Shown one piece after another: positions 40,212-49,392 of a DNA stretch of 64,000 bases. The notes beneath the pieces were generated by a model. The model was given only the letters and a program-made list of their open reading frames with translations. It did no database searches and was not told where the DNA came from. Position 1 is the stretch's first letter. Every line of letters starts with the position of its first letter. Origin of the DNA: Lacrimispora sinapis (GTDB lineage Bacteria > Bacillota > Clostridia > Lachnospirales > Lachnospiraceae); assembly GCF_043633585.1 (NCBI RefSeq), contig NZ_CP141832.1, forward strand, positions 1,674,001-1,738,000. The letters are read 5' to 3'. A program made the position numbers and the translations under genes.

Positions 40212-42647
40212 TTATCCCAATTGAAGCATCACATGATATTCCTTTTTCCCTTCTGTATAGGGAATCTCATTTCCTTCGATGGGCCTGCCATCAACAAAGA
40301 GTCCGGGAGCATCGTTCTGGTCACCGCTGCGATTTTTTACGTGTATGTGGTATTCTGCACCACGAAACTTACGAACGGCGGAAAATTCCTTAATGGAATC
40401 GGGAAGGCAGGGATCTACGATTAAGCCGTGAAAACCAGGTCTGATCCCGAGAATATGCTGGGATATGCTGACGAAAGTCCATGCAGCTGTTCCGGTGAGC
40501 CAGCTGTTTTTGGCTTCGCCGAAATTCTTTGCATCCGTTCCGGCAATCATCTGGGAATAAACATAAGGCTCCGTTTTGTGGATCTCACTGATTTCCTCCG
40601 TATACGCAGGGCAGGTGCGGCGGTATACCTCAAAGGCCCGGTTCCCTCTGCCGATCATAGTTTCTGCAATGGTGATCCAGGGATTGTTATGGCAGAAGAT
40701 CCCTCCATTCTCCTTGTATCCTGGGGGATAGGAGGTGATTTCCCCCAAGTGCTTGTGATAAACGGAATAGGCGGGCTGTAAAATCAAAATCCCGTAAGGC
40801 GTATCCAGCTGTTCCTTTACACTGTCCAGCGCTTGCTCTGCCAGTCCTTCTGCCAGGCCAATGCCTCCCATCACACAAAAACCCTGAGGTTCAATGAATA
40901 TCTTACCTTCTTCACAGTCTTTTGAACCTACCTTTCCCCCAAAGGCATCGTAGGCTCTTAAAAACCATTTTCCATCCCAGCCGGCCCGAAGAACCGCGTC
41001 ATACACTTCCTGAACAGAAGCCTCTGCCTCCAAAGCCTCATCGGCATGCCCTGTCATACGGCAAATCTGAGCATACTCTTTGCCGTATTTAACATACATT
41101 CCCGCGATCATGACGGATTCTGCCACAGGACCTTCGGAGGGACCGCTGGTCTGAAAGGATTCTCCCGGTTCTGTGGAAAAGCAGTTTAAATTCAAACAGT
41201 CATTCCAGTCTGCCCGGCCGATGAGTGGCAGTCCGTGAGGACCTAGGTTTAACTTGGTAAACCCAAAGGACCGTCGTAAATGTTCCATGAGGGGCTGGCT
41301 TTTTGAAACGTCGTTGTCAAAAGGTACCGGTTCCTCAAGGATTCCCCAGTCCCCAGTCTCCCGAAGGTAAGCGGATACTCCGGCAATAAGCCACAAAGGA
41401 TCGTCATTGAAACCGCTTCCAATGTCCATATTTCCCTTTTTGGTAAGAGGCTGGTACTGGTGGTAAGCACTTCCGTCTTCAAACTGGGTGGAGGCAATAT
41501 CAAGGATTCTTTCTCTGGCACGTTCCGGGACCATATGTACAAAGCCAAGGAGATCCTGGCAGGAATCCCGAAATCCCATCCCTCTTCCGGTACCTGATTC
41601 GTAGTAAGAGGCGGAACGGGACAGATTGAAGGTGACCATACATTGATACTGATTCCAGATGTTTACCATGCGGGCCGTCTTCTCATCTGCCATGGAAACA
41701 GAATAGGTAGAAAGGAGATTCTCCCAATTCTTTTTTAGATCAGAAAGAGCCTGATCGACCTGGGCAGCAGTTCTGTATTTTTTCATAACCAATGTTGCAG
41801 GTTCCTTGTTGATAACATTTGGAGCGCTCCACTTATGCTCGCCAGGATTCTCTGCATAGCCTAAGAGAAAGACCAGTACTTTTTCTTCTCCCGGATCCAG
41901 GTGAATGGACAGCCGGTGAGAACCAATGGGAGACCAGCCGCTTGCCAGGGAATTGCCGGAACGGTTTTTTTGAACCATATCCGGCTCTTTGTTTGAACCA
42001 TAGGTTCCTACAAACGTATTTCTGTCCGTATCAAATCCGTCAATATCTGCATTTACAGAATAATAAGCGAAATGGTTCCGTCGCTCCCGGTATTCTGTTT
42101 TGTGATAAATGACCGAACCTTCTACTTCCACTTCTCCTGTGCTTAAATTCCGCTGAAAGTTTGTCATGTCATCCATAGCATTCCATAAACAAAATTCCAC
42201 ATAGGAAAAGAGAGTAAATTCTTTGGAGCCCAGCCCTTCATTTTTCAATGTCACCTTATGAATCTCACAGGGATCATGGAGGGGAACAAAGGCGGTGACC
42301 TGGGCTTTTAAACCGTTCTTTTTCCCGCTGTAGCAGGTATATCCAAGGCCATGGCGGCACTCATAAAAATCCAGGGGGGTCTGAGAGGGCTGCCATCCCG
42401 GATTCCAGATCGTTCCGTTATCATTGATGTAATAGTAATGTCCGTTGCTGTCAAGCGGAACGTTATTATAGCGGTACCGTGTCAGCCTTAGCAGCTTTGC
42501 ATCTTTATAAAAGCTGTAGCCGCCTCCGGTATTGGAGATCAGGGAAAAGAAATTTTCGCTGCCCAGATAGTTGATCCAGGGAAGGGGGGTATCAGGAGCT
42601 GTAATGATATATTCCTTTTCCTGGTCATTGAAATAGCCATACTTCAT
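40212..42647 (-). CDS. Cellobiose phosphorylase-like GH94 enzyme
   Basis: 811 residues, the normal length. GH94 enzymes split beta-glucosides with phosphate to give glucose 1-phosphate. The N-terminal beta-sandwich starts MKYGYFNDQEKEYIITAPDTPLPWINYLG; the (alpha/alpha)6 barrel has GRADWNDCLNLN, where the first Asp is the general acid, and the phosphate-site His and aromatic segment near GAAWTFVSISQHILGIRP. It matches cellobiose phosphorylase better than chitobiose phosphorylase, but other beta-glucan substrates are possible. No signal peptide, so cytosolic. It is transcribed divergently from the LacI regulator and shares its operator sequence. Confidence 0.92.
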   Translation of the reverse strand: MKYGYFNDQEKEYIITAPDTPLPWINYLGSENFFSLISNTGGGYSFYKDAKLLRLTRYRYNNVPLDSNGHYYYINDNGTIWNPGWQPSQTPLDFYECRHGLGYTCYSGKKNGLKAQVTAFVPLHDPCEIHKVTLKNEGLGSKEFTLFSYVEFCLWNAMDDMTNFQRNLSTGEVEVEGSVIYHKTEYRERRNHFAYYSVNADIDGFDTDRNTFVGTYGSNKEPDMVQKNRSGNSLASGWSPIGSHRLSIHLDPGEEKVLVFLLGYAENPGEHKWSAPNVINKEPATLVMKKYRTAAQVDQALSDLKKNWENLLSTYSVSMADEKTARMVNIWNQYQCMVTFNLSRSASYYESGTGRGMGFRDSCQDLLGFVHMVPERARERILDIASTQFEDGSAYHQYQPLTKKGNMDIGSGFNDDPLWLIAGVSAYLRETGDWGILEEPVPFDNDVSKSQPLMEHLRRSFGFTKLNLGPHGLPLIGRADWNDCLNLNCFSTEPGESFQTSGPSEGPVAESVMIAGMYVKYGKEYAQICRMTGHADEALEAEASVQEVYDAVLRAGWDGKWFLRAYDAFGGKVGSKDCEEGKIFIEPQGFCVMGGIGLAEGLAEQALDSVKEQLDTPYGILILQPAYSVYHKHLGEITSYPPGYKENGGIFCHNNPWITIAETMIGRGNRAFEVYRRTCPAYTEEISEIHKTEPYVYSQMIAGTDAKNFGEAKNSWLTGTAAWTFVSISQHILGIRPGFHGLIVDPCLPDSIKEFSAVRKFRGAEYHIHVKNRSGDQNDAPGLFVDGRPIEGNEIPYTEGKKEYHVMLQLG

Positions 42648-42700
42648 AATAGGAGAACTCCTTTCGGCTGAAAGTTATAATTTACTTCTATTTACCATTT

Positions 42701-42717
42701 TACGAAAACGATTAAGT
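42701..42717 (+). promoter_or_regulatory. LacI-family operator before GH94
   Basis: TACGAAAACGATTAAGT, identical to the copy at 42909. It lies 54 bases upstream of the GH94 start, within reach of its promoter. Confidence 0.75.
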
Positions 42718-42874
42718 AAAAATAGTTGGAGTCACAATGCAATAATAACGGATATATTTTGAAAATACAAGATAAAAATTATATTTATAAGGATTATATT
42801 TTTAAACCATATGTAAAAATGCACATAATACAAGCCTGTATTATATATAAAATATATAAAATTATAAAAATATA

Positions 42875-42903
42875 TTGATTTTACTCAGAAATAGGGGTAT
42901 AGT
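42875..42903 (+). promoter_or_regulatory. Promoter of the LacI regulator operon
   Basis: TTGATT (42875-42880), 17-base spacer, TATAGT (42898-42903). The operator copy starts six bases after the -10, so a bound repressor would cover the transcription start. Confidence 0.65.
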
Positions 42904-42908
42904 GAAAT

Positions 42909-42925
42909 TACGAAAACGATTAAGT
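42909..42925 (+). promoter_or_regulatory. LacI-family operator before the regulator gene
   Basis: Second identical 17-base copy of TACGAAAACGATTAAGT, directly downstream of the predicted -10. Implies autoregulation and joint control of the GH94 gene and the ABC transporter operon. Confidence 0.75.
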
Positions 42926-42941
42926 TAAGAGGAAGAGACAT

Positions 42942-43952
42942 ATGATTTCTATGAAAGAACTGGCGCAGCATTGCGGAGTATCCGTTGCCACTGTGAGCAA
43001 AGCACTCAATGACCAGAGCGACATCGGTGAGAGCACCAAGAAAAAAATAAAAACAGCGGCGGAAAAGCTTGGATATTATCCAAATGCAGCAGCCAGGTCC
43101 TTAAAGACGAATAAAAGTTATAACATTGGGGTTTTATTTGTAGATGAGGCAAACAGCGGCCTTACCCATGAGTATTTTGCGGCTGTACTGGAGGGGTTTA
43201 AGGTGGAAGCGGAGAAACAGGGATATGACATAACTTTCATCAACAGCCAGATTGGGAAGAAAAAGGTTTCCTATTATGAGCACTGCAGATACCGGAATGT
43301 GGATGGAGTTGTAATTGCCTGTGTAAATTTTGACAATCCGGAGGTAATTGAGCTTCTGGCAGGTGATATTCCGGTGGTCACCGTTGACCATATCCATGAT
43401 AACTGTTCTTCGGTCTTGTCAGACAATGCAAAAGGAATTGAAACGCTTATGGAATACATTTATGGAAAAGGCCACAGAAAGATCGCATACATTCATGGAC
43501 AGATGAGTACAGCCGTCACAAAGGCGAGACTCACCAGCTTTTACCGTTTTATAGAAACTCACCGGATGGAAATACCGGACAGTTATGTGATCGAGGCAGA
43601 TTATCTGGATGTCAGTGAAGCGGCAGCTGCAACCAAAAAGCTGCTGGACAGAAAAGATCCGCCTACCTGTATTCTCTACCCGGATGATACCGCATTGATC
43701 GGCGGTCTGAATGAAATACGGGCGAGAAATTTAAGGGTTCCGGAGGATATCTCCATTGCAGGATATGATGGCAGCCGGGTATCCCAGCTTTTGAATCCCA
43801 GATTGACCACCATACGCCAGGACACAGCGGCCATCGGCAGGCAGGCAGCAAAAAAATTGATAGGCACCATCGAGAAACCAAAAACTACATTTACAGAGCA
43901 GATCATTGTGGAAGGAGAGCTGCTCCTTGGGGAATCGGTTGGAGATGCATAA
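42942..43952 (+). CDS. LacI-family transcriptional regulator
   Basis: 336 residues. N-terminal helix-turn-helix and hinge (MKELAQHCGVSVATVSKALND ... LGYYPNAAARSLKT), then a periplasmic-binding-protein-like effector domain (GVLFVDEANSGLTHEYFAAVLEG; TCILYPDDTALIGGLNEIRARNLRVPEDISIAGYD). It probably represses both the GH94 gene and the transport operon through the two identical operators; the effector is probably an oligosaccharide taken up by the transporter. AGAGGAAGAG precedes ATG 42942. Confidence 0.93.
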   Translation: MISMKELAQHCGVSVATVSKALNDQSDIGESTKKKIKTAAEKLGYYPNAAARSLKTNKSYNIGVLFVDEANSGLTHEYFAAVLEGFKVEAEKQGYDITFINSQIGKKKVSYYEHCRYRNVDGVVIACVNFDNPEVIELLAGDIPVVTVDHIHDNCSSVLSDNAKGIETLMEYIYGKGHRKIAYIHGQMSTAVTKARLTSFYRFIETHRMEIPDSYVIEADYLDVSEAAAATKKLLDRKDPPTCILYPDDTALIGGLNEIRARNLRVPEDISIAGYDGSRVSQLLNPRLTTIRQDTAAIGRQAAKKLIGTIEKPKTTFTEQIIVEGELLLGESVGDA

Positions 43953-43988
43953 GTATCAAGATAGTTTTATAAGAAAAGGAGAGGTAAT

Positions 43989-45395
43989 ATGAAGAAGAAG
44001 GTAATCAGTGGATTGTTGTGTGCAGTTATGGCAGCGTCATTGGCTGCAGGCTGCAGCTCTGAGACCACTCAGAGCCAGGGCACAGGCAAAGAAAGTGCTG
44101 CAGAGACTACAAGTAAGGCTGGGGCGGCTGAAAAAGGGGCAAAAGGCGAAGAGGGGAAAGTGATCAATATTTATGTCTGGAATGATGAGTTCAAGACAAG
44201 ATATGAAGATTATTATGCATCAAAGCTGCCTGAGGGGTATAAGGTCAACTTTGTAACAACTCCAAACGAAAATAATGCTTATCAGAATGCTCTTGATGAA
44301 GCTCTTTTAAATCAGGCGGATGCCAAGGCAGATGATAAAGTGGATATGTTTCTTGTTGAGGCGGATTATATATTGAAGTATGTGAATTCAGACAGTACCC
44401 TGGATTTAAAAGAAATTGGAATTACGGATGAGGATATGTCTAAACAGTACGAATACACAAAGGTGATCGCCAAGGATTCCAACGGGGTGCAAAAAGGTAT
44501 TTCCTGGCAGGGCTGTCCCGGACTTTATATTTACCGCCGTTCCATTGCAAAAGAAGTTCTTGGAACCGATGATCCGGCAGAAGTACAAAAGGCAATCAAA
44601 GACTGGGATTCCTTTGATAAGACTGCAGAGAAAATGAAGGAAAAAGGCTATTATATGGTATCTGGCTTTGATGACACATACCGTACGTTTTCCAATAATG
44701 TATCTGCTCCATGGGTAGATGGTGATCAAATAGTCATTGACCCCAATATGGAAAGATGGATCGAGCAGACAAAGAATTATACCGATAAAGGGTATAATCA
44801 GAAAACCATTCTCTGGTCCGCAGAGTGGGCATCCGGCCAGGGTCCGGAAGGAAAAGTATTTGGTTACTTTATGCCGGCATGGGGCGTAGATTTTACTATG
44901 GCTAAAAATTCTCTTGCAGTAGCAGAAGCTGACGGAGGAAAGCAGGAGGCTGGAAACGGTTCTTTTGGTGACTGGGCGGCAACGACCGGACCGGAGTCTT
45001 ATAACTGGGGCGGAACCTGGATTTGTGCTGCAGCCGGAACCGATAATGCAGATATCGTGGCAGACATTATGAAGACCATCTGCTGCGATGATGATACCAT
45101 GAAAAAAATCGTAAAAGAAAAAAATGATTTTGTAAACAACAAACCCATTATGGAAGCACTGGCAAAGAGTGATTATAAATCAGCATTCCTTGGAGGCCAG
45201 AATCCATTGCAGATGTATTGTGATGCGGCAGAAAACGTCGATATGAGCAAGATTTCTCCTTATGATCAGGGAATCAATGAGAGCTTGCAGACGGCTATGC
45301 ATGATTACTTTAACGGAACTGTAGACAAAGAGACGGCGATGAAGAATTTCTTCACCTCGGTCAAAGAAAAGTACCCGGAATTAAAGACCGAGTAG
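43989..45395 (+). CDS. Sugar ABC transporter substrate-binding lipoprotein
   Basis: 468 residues. Lipoprotein signal with lipobox (LLCAVMAASLAAGCSSE; Cys about residue 22), a Gly/Glu/Ala linker and a family 1 extracellular solute-binding fold (INIYVWNDEFKTRYEDYYASKLPEGYKVNFV; YNWGGTWICAAAGTDN). Captures an oligosaccharide for the CUT1 permeases downstream. AAGGAGAGG precedes the ATG. A strong stem-loop separates it from the permeases. The sequence is not specific enough to name the sugar; a beta-glucoside is likely from the GH94 context. Confidence 0.92.
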   Translation: MKKKVISGLLCAVMAASLAAGCSSETTQSQGTGKESAAETTSKAGAAEKGAKGEEGKVINIYVWNDEFKTRYEDYYASKLPEGYKVNFVTTPNENNAYQNALDEALLNQADAKADDKVDMFLVEADYILKYVNSDSTLDLKEIGITDEDMSKQYEYTKVIAKDSNGVQKGISWQGCPGLYIYRRSIAKEVLGTDDPAEVQKAIKDWDSFDKTAEKMKEKGYYMVSGFDDTYRTFSNNVSAPWVDGDQIVIDPNMERWIEQTKNYTDKGYNQKTILWSAEWASGQGPEGKVFGYFMPAWGVDFTMAKNSLAVAEADGGKQEAGNGSFGDWAATTGPESYNWGGTWICAAAGTDNADIVADIMKTICCDDDTMKKIVKEKNDFVNNKPIMEALAKSDYKSAFLGGQNPLQMYCDAAENVDMSKISPYDQGINESLQTAMHDYFNGTVDKETAMKNFFTSVKEKYPELKTE

Positions 45396-45405
45396 CGGTA
45401 AAATG

Positions 45406-45428
45406 CAGGGCGGATAGTTTCCGCCCTG
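45406..45428 (+). terminator. Intercistronic stem-loop after the binding-protein gene
   Basis: CAGGGCGGA (45406-45414) pairs with TCCGCCCTG (45420-45428), five-base loop, no T tract. Such stems behind binding-protein genes stabilise the upstream mRNA and lower permease expression. Confidence 0.6.
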
Positions 45429-45450
45429 TAAATGAGCAGGAGGTTTTACA

Positions 45451-46385
45451 ATGGTAAATAAAAAAAAGGCAAAGACCAGAAAAAAAGTCAGCTATGCCAA
45501 ATGGGGATATATTTTTCTGATTCCTTTTTTGCCACCTATTTGATATTTTCCTTTATCCCACTGGTAAATACATTTTATAACAGTCTGTTTGAGAATTACC
45601 GTTCCGGGCTAAAGCAGATCGGCCCTACTTTTGTGGGATTACAGAATTACATTTCGATTTTCCAAAGCGATCTGCTGAAATATCTTGGAAATACCATGAT
45701 ATTGTGGATCATTGGTTTTATTCCCCAGATTATGATCTCCTTGATTCTGGCTGTATGGTTTGCGGATTTCCGGATGAAACTCCGGGGGAGCAGCTTTTTT
45801 AAAACAATCATTTATCTGCCCAATGTGATTATGGCTGCCTCTTTTGCCATGCTGATATTTGCTCTGTTTTCTGACGATGGTCCAATGAATAACCTGCTGA
45901 TGAGCATGGGCTTGTCTGATCGTCCTGTTCGTTTTCTGGCAACGGTTTGGGGAACAAGAGGGCTGGTCGGTCTAATGAATTTCATGATGTGGTTCGGAAA
46001 TACCACGATTCTCTTAATGGCAGCAATCCTTGGGGTAGATGCTTCCCTGTTTGAAGCAGCCTCCATTGACGGAGCAAAACCCCTGCAGATATTTACGAAA
46101 GTGACCATGCCTTTAATAAAGCCTATTTTTATTTATGTGCTGATCACATCTCTGATCGGCGGTTTACAGATGTTTGATGTTCCCCAGGTGCTGACCAACG
46201 GAAAAGGGTTTCCTGACAGAACCAGCATGACCTTGATTATGTTTTTAAACAATCATCTATACAGTAAGAATTACGGAATGGCAGGCGCTCTGTCTGTCAT
46301 ATTGTTTTTCATTACGGCAGCGCTCAGTCTGGTGGTATTTTTTGTGCTGACGGGTGCCGGTAAAAAGAAGGGGGGAAGTTACTGA
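45451..46385 (+). pseudogene. CUT1 sugar ABC permease (MalF-like), frameshifted near the start
   Basis: ATG 45451, ideally placed behind AGGAGG, opens MVNKKKAKTRKKVSYAKW and then GYIFLIPFLPPI, which ends at a stop at 45543. The next frame continues ATYLIFSFIPLVNTFYNS and runs intact to 46385 with six membrane helices and the permease EAA loop (EAASIDGAKPLQIFTKVTMPLI). The natural N terminus would read FLIPFFATYLIF; one more T in the six-T run at about 45525-45530 restores it. An internal ATG at 45501 would give 294 residues lacking the N-terminal anchor. Either a sequencing error or a real lesion that would silence the transporter. Confidence 0.75.
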
Positions 46386-47224
46386 TGAGCAGGCTGGCAA
46401 AGCTTAAAAAAGCGGTAGTATATACGGTACTGTTGCTTTTGACATTTTTGTGTCTCTTCTTCTTTTACTGTCTGGTGATCAATGCCACAAGGTCTCATCC
46501 GGAGATTTCAAAGGGATTTTCTTTTATACCCGGGAAATCATTTGCTGCCAATCTATATAATGTACTGCATAATGAAAATCTCCCGGTTTTATATGGGATA
46601 CGAAACAGTCTTATCATCGCCGGAAGCTCTGCGGCTTTATCCGTGTATGTTTCCGCAATGACGGCATATGCGATTCACGCCTACGAATTTCGCCTTCGTA
46701 AGGCGGTTTACTTATTTATTATCCTCATCATGATGATCCCCACACAGGTGACCACCCTTGGCTTTTTAAAGCTCATTAACAACATGGGTCTGATGGACAG
46801 TTTTATACCACTGATCCTGCCTTCTATGGCAGCACCGGTTGTATTTTATTTTATGGTTTCCTATTTTGAGAGCAATCTTCCTCTCGAAATTATAGAATCC
46901 GCCAGAATTGATGGCTCCAATGAATTTTATACCTTTCATGTGATTGTGCTCCCTATTGTAAAACCCGCGTTGGCAGTACAGGGAATATTTGCATTCGTAG
47001 CTTCCTGGAACAACTACTTTGTTCCGTCTCTTGTGCTGAAATCCAATATAAAAAAGACGCTGCCAATTTTGATTGCCCAGCTTCGGAGTGCGGATTTTCT
47101 GAAATTTGACATGGGCCAGGTCTACATGCTGATTACCATTGCCATTATTCCCGTAGCGGTAATCTATTTGTGTCTATCCAAATTCATCATTGGAGGAGTG
47201 ACCGCAGGAAGCGTCAAAGGTTAA
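46385..47224 (+). CDS. CUT1 sugar ABC permease (MalG-like)
   Basis: 279 residues, six predicted membrane helices, EAA loop IIESARIDGSNEFYTFHVIVLPIVKPALAV. ATG overlaps the last base of the upstream stop. With the upstream permease it forms the membrane channel. No ATPase gene is present in the operon, so a shared MsmX/MsmK-type ATPase encoded elsewhere is expected, as is usual for CUT1 systems in Firmicutes. Confidence 0.92.
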   Translation: MSRLAKLKKAVVYTVLLLLTFLCLFFFYCLVINATRSHPEISKGFSFIPGKSFAANLYNVLHNENLPVLYGIRNSLIIAGSSAALSVYVSAMTAYAIHAYEFRLRKAVYLFIILIMMIPTQVTTLGFLKLINNMGLMDSFIPLILPSMAAPVVFYFMVSYFESNLPLEIIESARIDGSNEFYTFHVIVLPIVKPALAVQGIFAFVASWNNYFVPSLVLKSNIKKTLPILIAQLRSADFLKFDMGQVYMLITIAIIPVAVIYLCLSKFIIGGVTAGSVKG

Positions 47225-47314
47225 GAAATTTATAACATTGTATGAAGATTTTCACTGAAATCAGATTTGAAAGAAAAATCGAAAAAAACTATAGGTTTTT
47301 CTTAGAATTATCCA

Positions 47315-47343
47315 TTGTCATTTTAATGTTCTCTGCTTATAAT
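47315..47343 (+). promoter_or_regulatory. Promoter of galE
   Basis: TTGTCA (47315-47320), 17 bases, TATAAT (47338-47343). Shows that galE can be transcribed independently of the sugar ABC operon. Confidence 0.7.
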
Positions 47344-47378
47344 GTTCATAGACATACATATTTTAAGGAGGAAACGAA

Positions 47379-48398
47379 ATGGCAATTTTGGTTACTGGAG
47401 GTGCTGGCTATATTGGTAGCCACACTTGTATTGAGCTGTTAAATTCAGATTACGAAGTTGTGGTAGTGGATAATTTGTGCAATTCCAGTAGGGAATCCAT
47501 GGAACGTGTCATGGAAATCACCGGAAAAAAGCTGACTTTTTATGAAGCGGATCTTTTAGACCGGGCTGCGCTGGAACAGATTTTTGAAAAAGAGAGCATT
47601 GAGGCCGTGATTCATTTTGCCGGACTGAAAGCAGTCGGAGAGTCTGTATTTAAGCCGCTTGAATATTATCATAATAATATTACAGGAACCTTGATTCTTT
47701 GCGATGTGATGAGAAATCATGGCGTGAAGAACATCGTATTCAGTTCTTCTGCGACTGTATATGGAGACCCTGCATTTGTTCCCATCACAGAGGAGTGCCC
47801 CAAGGGAGATATCACCAACCCCTACGGACGTACCAAGGGAATGCTGGAGCAGATTTTAACAGATCTGCATACAGCAGATTCTCAGTGGAATGTAATGCTT
47901 CTGCGCTACTTTAATCCAATTGGGGCTCATAAATCCGGCAGGATCGGCGAAAATCCAAAGGGAATCCCGAACAATCTTCTCCCTTATATCACTCAGGTTG
48001 CAGTTGGAAAATTAGACTGTCTCGGTGTGTTTGGCGGCGATTATGATACCCCTGACGGCACCTGCGTCCGTGATTATATTCATGTTATGGATCTGGCAGA
48101 CGGCCATGTAAAAGCTTTAAAGAAATTTTCCGGCAGCGAAGGCGGAGTCTGGGTATATAATCTTGGTACGGGGGTTGGCTACAGCGTTCTTGATGTGATC
48201 CATGCATTTGAAGAGGCAAATGGTTTAAAGATTCCTTATGTCATGAAAGACAGAAGACCAGGGGATATCCCTCAATGCTATGCAGATCCTTCAAAAGCAG
48301 AAAAAGAACTTGGCTGGAAAGCAGAGCGGAGCTTAAAGGATATGTGCTGTGATTCCTGGAACTGGCAGAAAAACAATCCCGAAGGATATACCAAATAA
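47379..48398 (+). CDS. galE: UDP-glucose 4-epimerase
   Basis: 339 residues, normal length. Interconverts UDP-glucose and UDP-galactose with bound NAD. Nucleotide-binding MAILVTGGAGYIGSHTCIELL, catalytic Ser region VFSSSATVYGDP, and Tyr/Lys pair in NPYGRTKGMLEQIL. C-terminal RRPGDIPQCYADPSKAEKELGWKAER is diagnostic for GalE. AAGGAGG before ATG 47379, and its own promoter. It supports cell-surface sugar or galactose metabolism; a link to the upstream transporter is only positional. Confidence 0.96.
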   Translation: MAILVTGGAGYIGSHTCIELLNSDYEVVVVDNLCNSSRESMERVMEITGKKLTFYEADLLDRAALEQIFEKESIEAVIHFAGLKAVGESVFKPLEYYHNNITGTLILCDVMRNHGVKNIVFSSSATVYGDPAFVPITEECPKGDITNPYGRTKGMLEQILTDLHTADSQWNVMLLRYFNPIGAHKSGRIGENPKGIPNNLLPYITQVAVGKLDCLGVFGGDYDTPDGTCVRDYIHVMDLADGHVKALKKFSGSEGGVWVYNLGTGVGYSVLDVIHAFEEANGLKIPYVMKDRRPGDIPQCYADPSKAEKELGWKAERSLKDMCCDSWNWQKNNPEGYTK

Positions 48399-48443
48399 AT
48401 AATTTTAGAAATTATTACATGAGAAATGGGTTAAAAAGCATAC

Positions 48444-48475
48444 GCGGCCACTTTGCGGGGGCCGCGGTATTTTGT
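48444..48475 (+). terminator. Terminator of galE
   Basis: GCGGCC (48444-48449) pairs with GGCCGC (48460-48465), outer AUAC/GUAU pairs, then TTTTGTTGCTTT. Confidence 0.7.
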
Positions 48476-48987
48476 TGCTTTGATCAGACTTTTCTGCTGT
48501 AATCATTCTTTTATTTCGACGGACAATTGTTTACTGCTTTAATCAAATTATGTATGAATTTTATCACAAAGCATATTGCAAAAACCGGTGTTTTCCTGGA
48601 TTTGTCATCTAGGTTCTCCTTTAAAGGCATTATTTTCTTATTCGTCTAATCAATCATCTTTTCTATAGAAAAATCATTTGTCTAAAGAGTATTAATATAA
48701 GGAAGAGATTTTTCTACCTGCAAATAAATTTTACAATCCAAATACATTTTTTTCCTTCCGTTCCTTCATCAAAATGTATTTTGTTTCAAAAAATCCTCCC
48801 ATCCTTAATATTGTAATAGCTATATAAAGAATACTTGGAATACAAAATAAAAACAGCCCTTTTTTTAATAGGAAGAAAGCCCTTTGTTCTATCTGCCACA
48901 GGATTTCAAAAACCAAAACCCAAAAGACAAATAGTTTCAATCCATGCAACTTCTGAGTCTGTCCAATAGGTTTAGTTGAATTCAAAA

Positions 48988-49036
48988 CAACTCCGCTGGA
49001 GGTACATGCTACATCATACTTGGCCGCATCTGATAA
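48988..49036 (-). repeat. Inverted copy of radical-SAM gene 5' segment
   Basis: On the minus strand these 49 bases match 49438-49486 with a single mismatch (GCGGCC against GCTGCC). In that orientation they encode the same residues SDAAKYDVACTSSGV. The flanks are unrelated. Confidence 0.9.
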
Positions 49037-49309
49037 ATCGGAATCTCTTCTATATAAATACCCTTTCATTAAAATAAGACCATCACACATAATAAAATAA
49101 AAAGTAATAGGATAATAATTGAAATATTAAAACCTAGTACACAAAAGCTTCAAACATAAAAAATTGAGAACTCATGGCTCCATATTCCCCAAATAAAAGC
49201 ATCCATGTTAAGGGTACAAATAATTGGAATACCAGAAAGTGCTTTATTAATTATTATAAATATGGAAATTAAAAATCAGAAAATAAAAAAGGAAATTACA
49301 ACCAACACA

Positions 49310-49381
49310 GAACATATATTCGAAAAAACTTGAAAAAGATTATGTTATATGTTATTATAAAAGAAAAAAGAACGTGCGTTC
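49310..49381 (+). promoter_or_regulatory. SOS-regulated promoter with two LexA-type boxes
   Basis: TTGAAA (49330-49335), 17 bases, TATTAT (49353-49358). GAACGTGCGTTC (49370-49381) fits the LexA consensus GAAC-N4-GTTC exactly and covers the transcription start. GAACATATATTC (49310-49321) is a second copy with one changed base just upstream of the -35. Confidence 0.75.
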
Positions 49382-49392
49382 GAGGAGGATAA

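Larger units (their letters stand above)
48476..49392. other. 917-bp intergenic stretch with an inverted gene fragment
   Basis: AT-rich and without a convincing gene. A minus-strand open frame (49090-48731, 119 codons) has no ribosome site; its start region contains the inverted copy of the 5' end of the next gene and its remainder is hydrophobic but unrecognised. The last 85 bases hold the SOS-controlled promoter. Confidence 0.5.

Noticed and set aside
47242..47442. 66-codon plus-strand frame before and into galE.
   Set aside because: No ribosome site, covers the galE promoter and overlaps the galE coding start.
48731..49090. 119-codon minus-strand frame with hydrophobic segments.
   Set aside because: No ribosome site; its start is built from the inverted gene fragment and the rest resembles no family. 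Kept only as part of the intergenic description.
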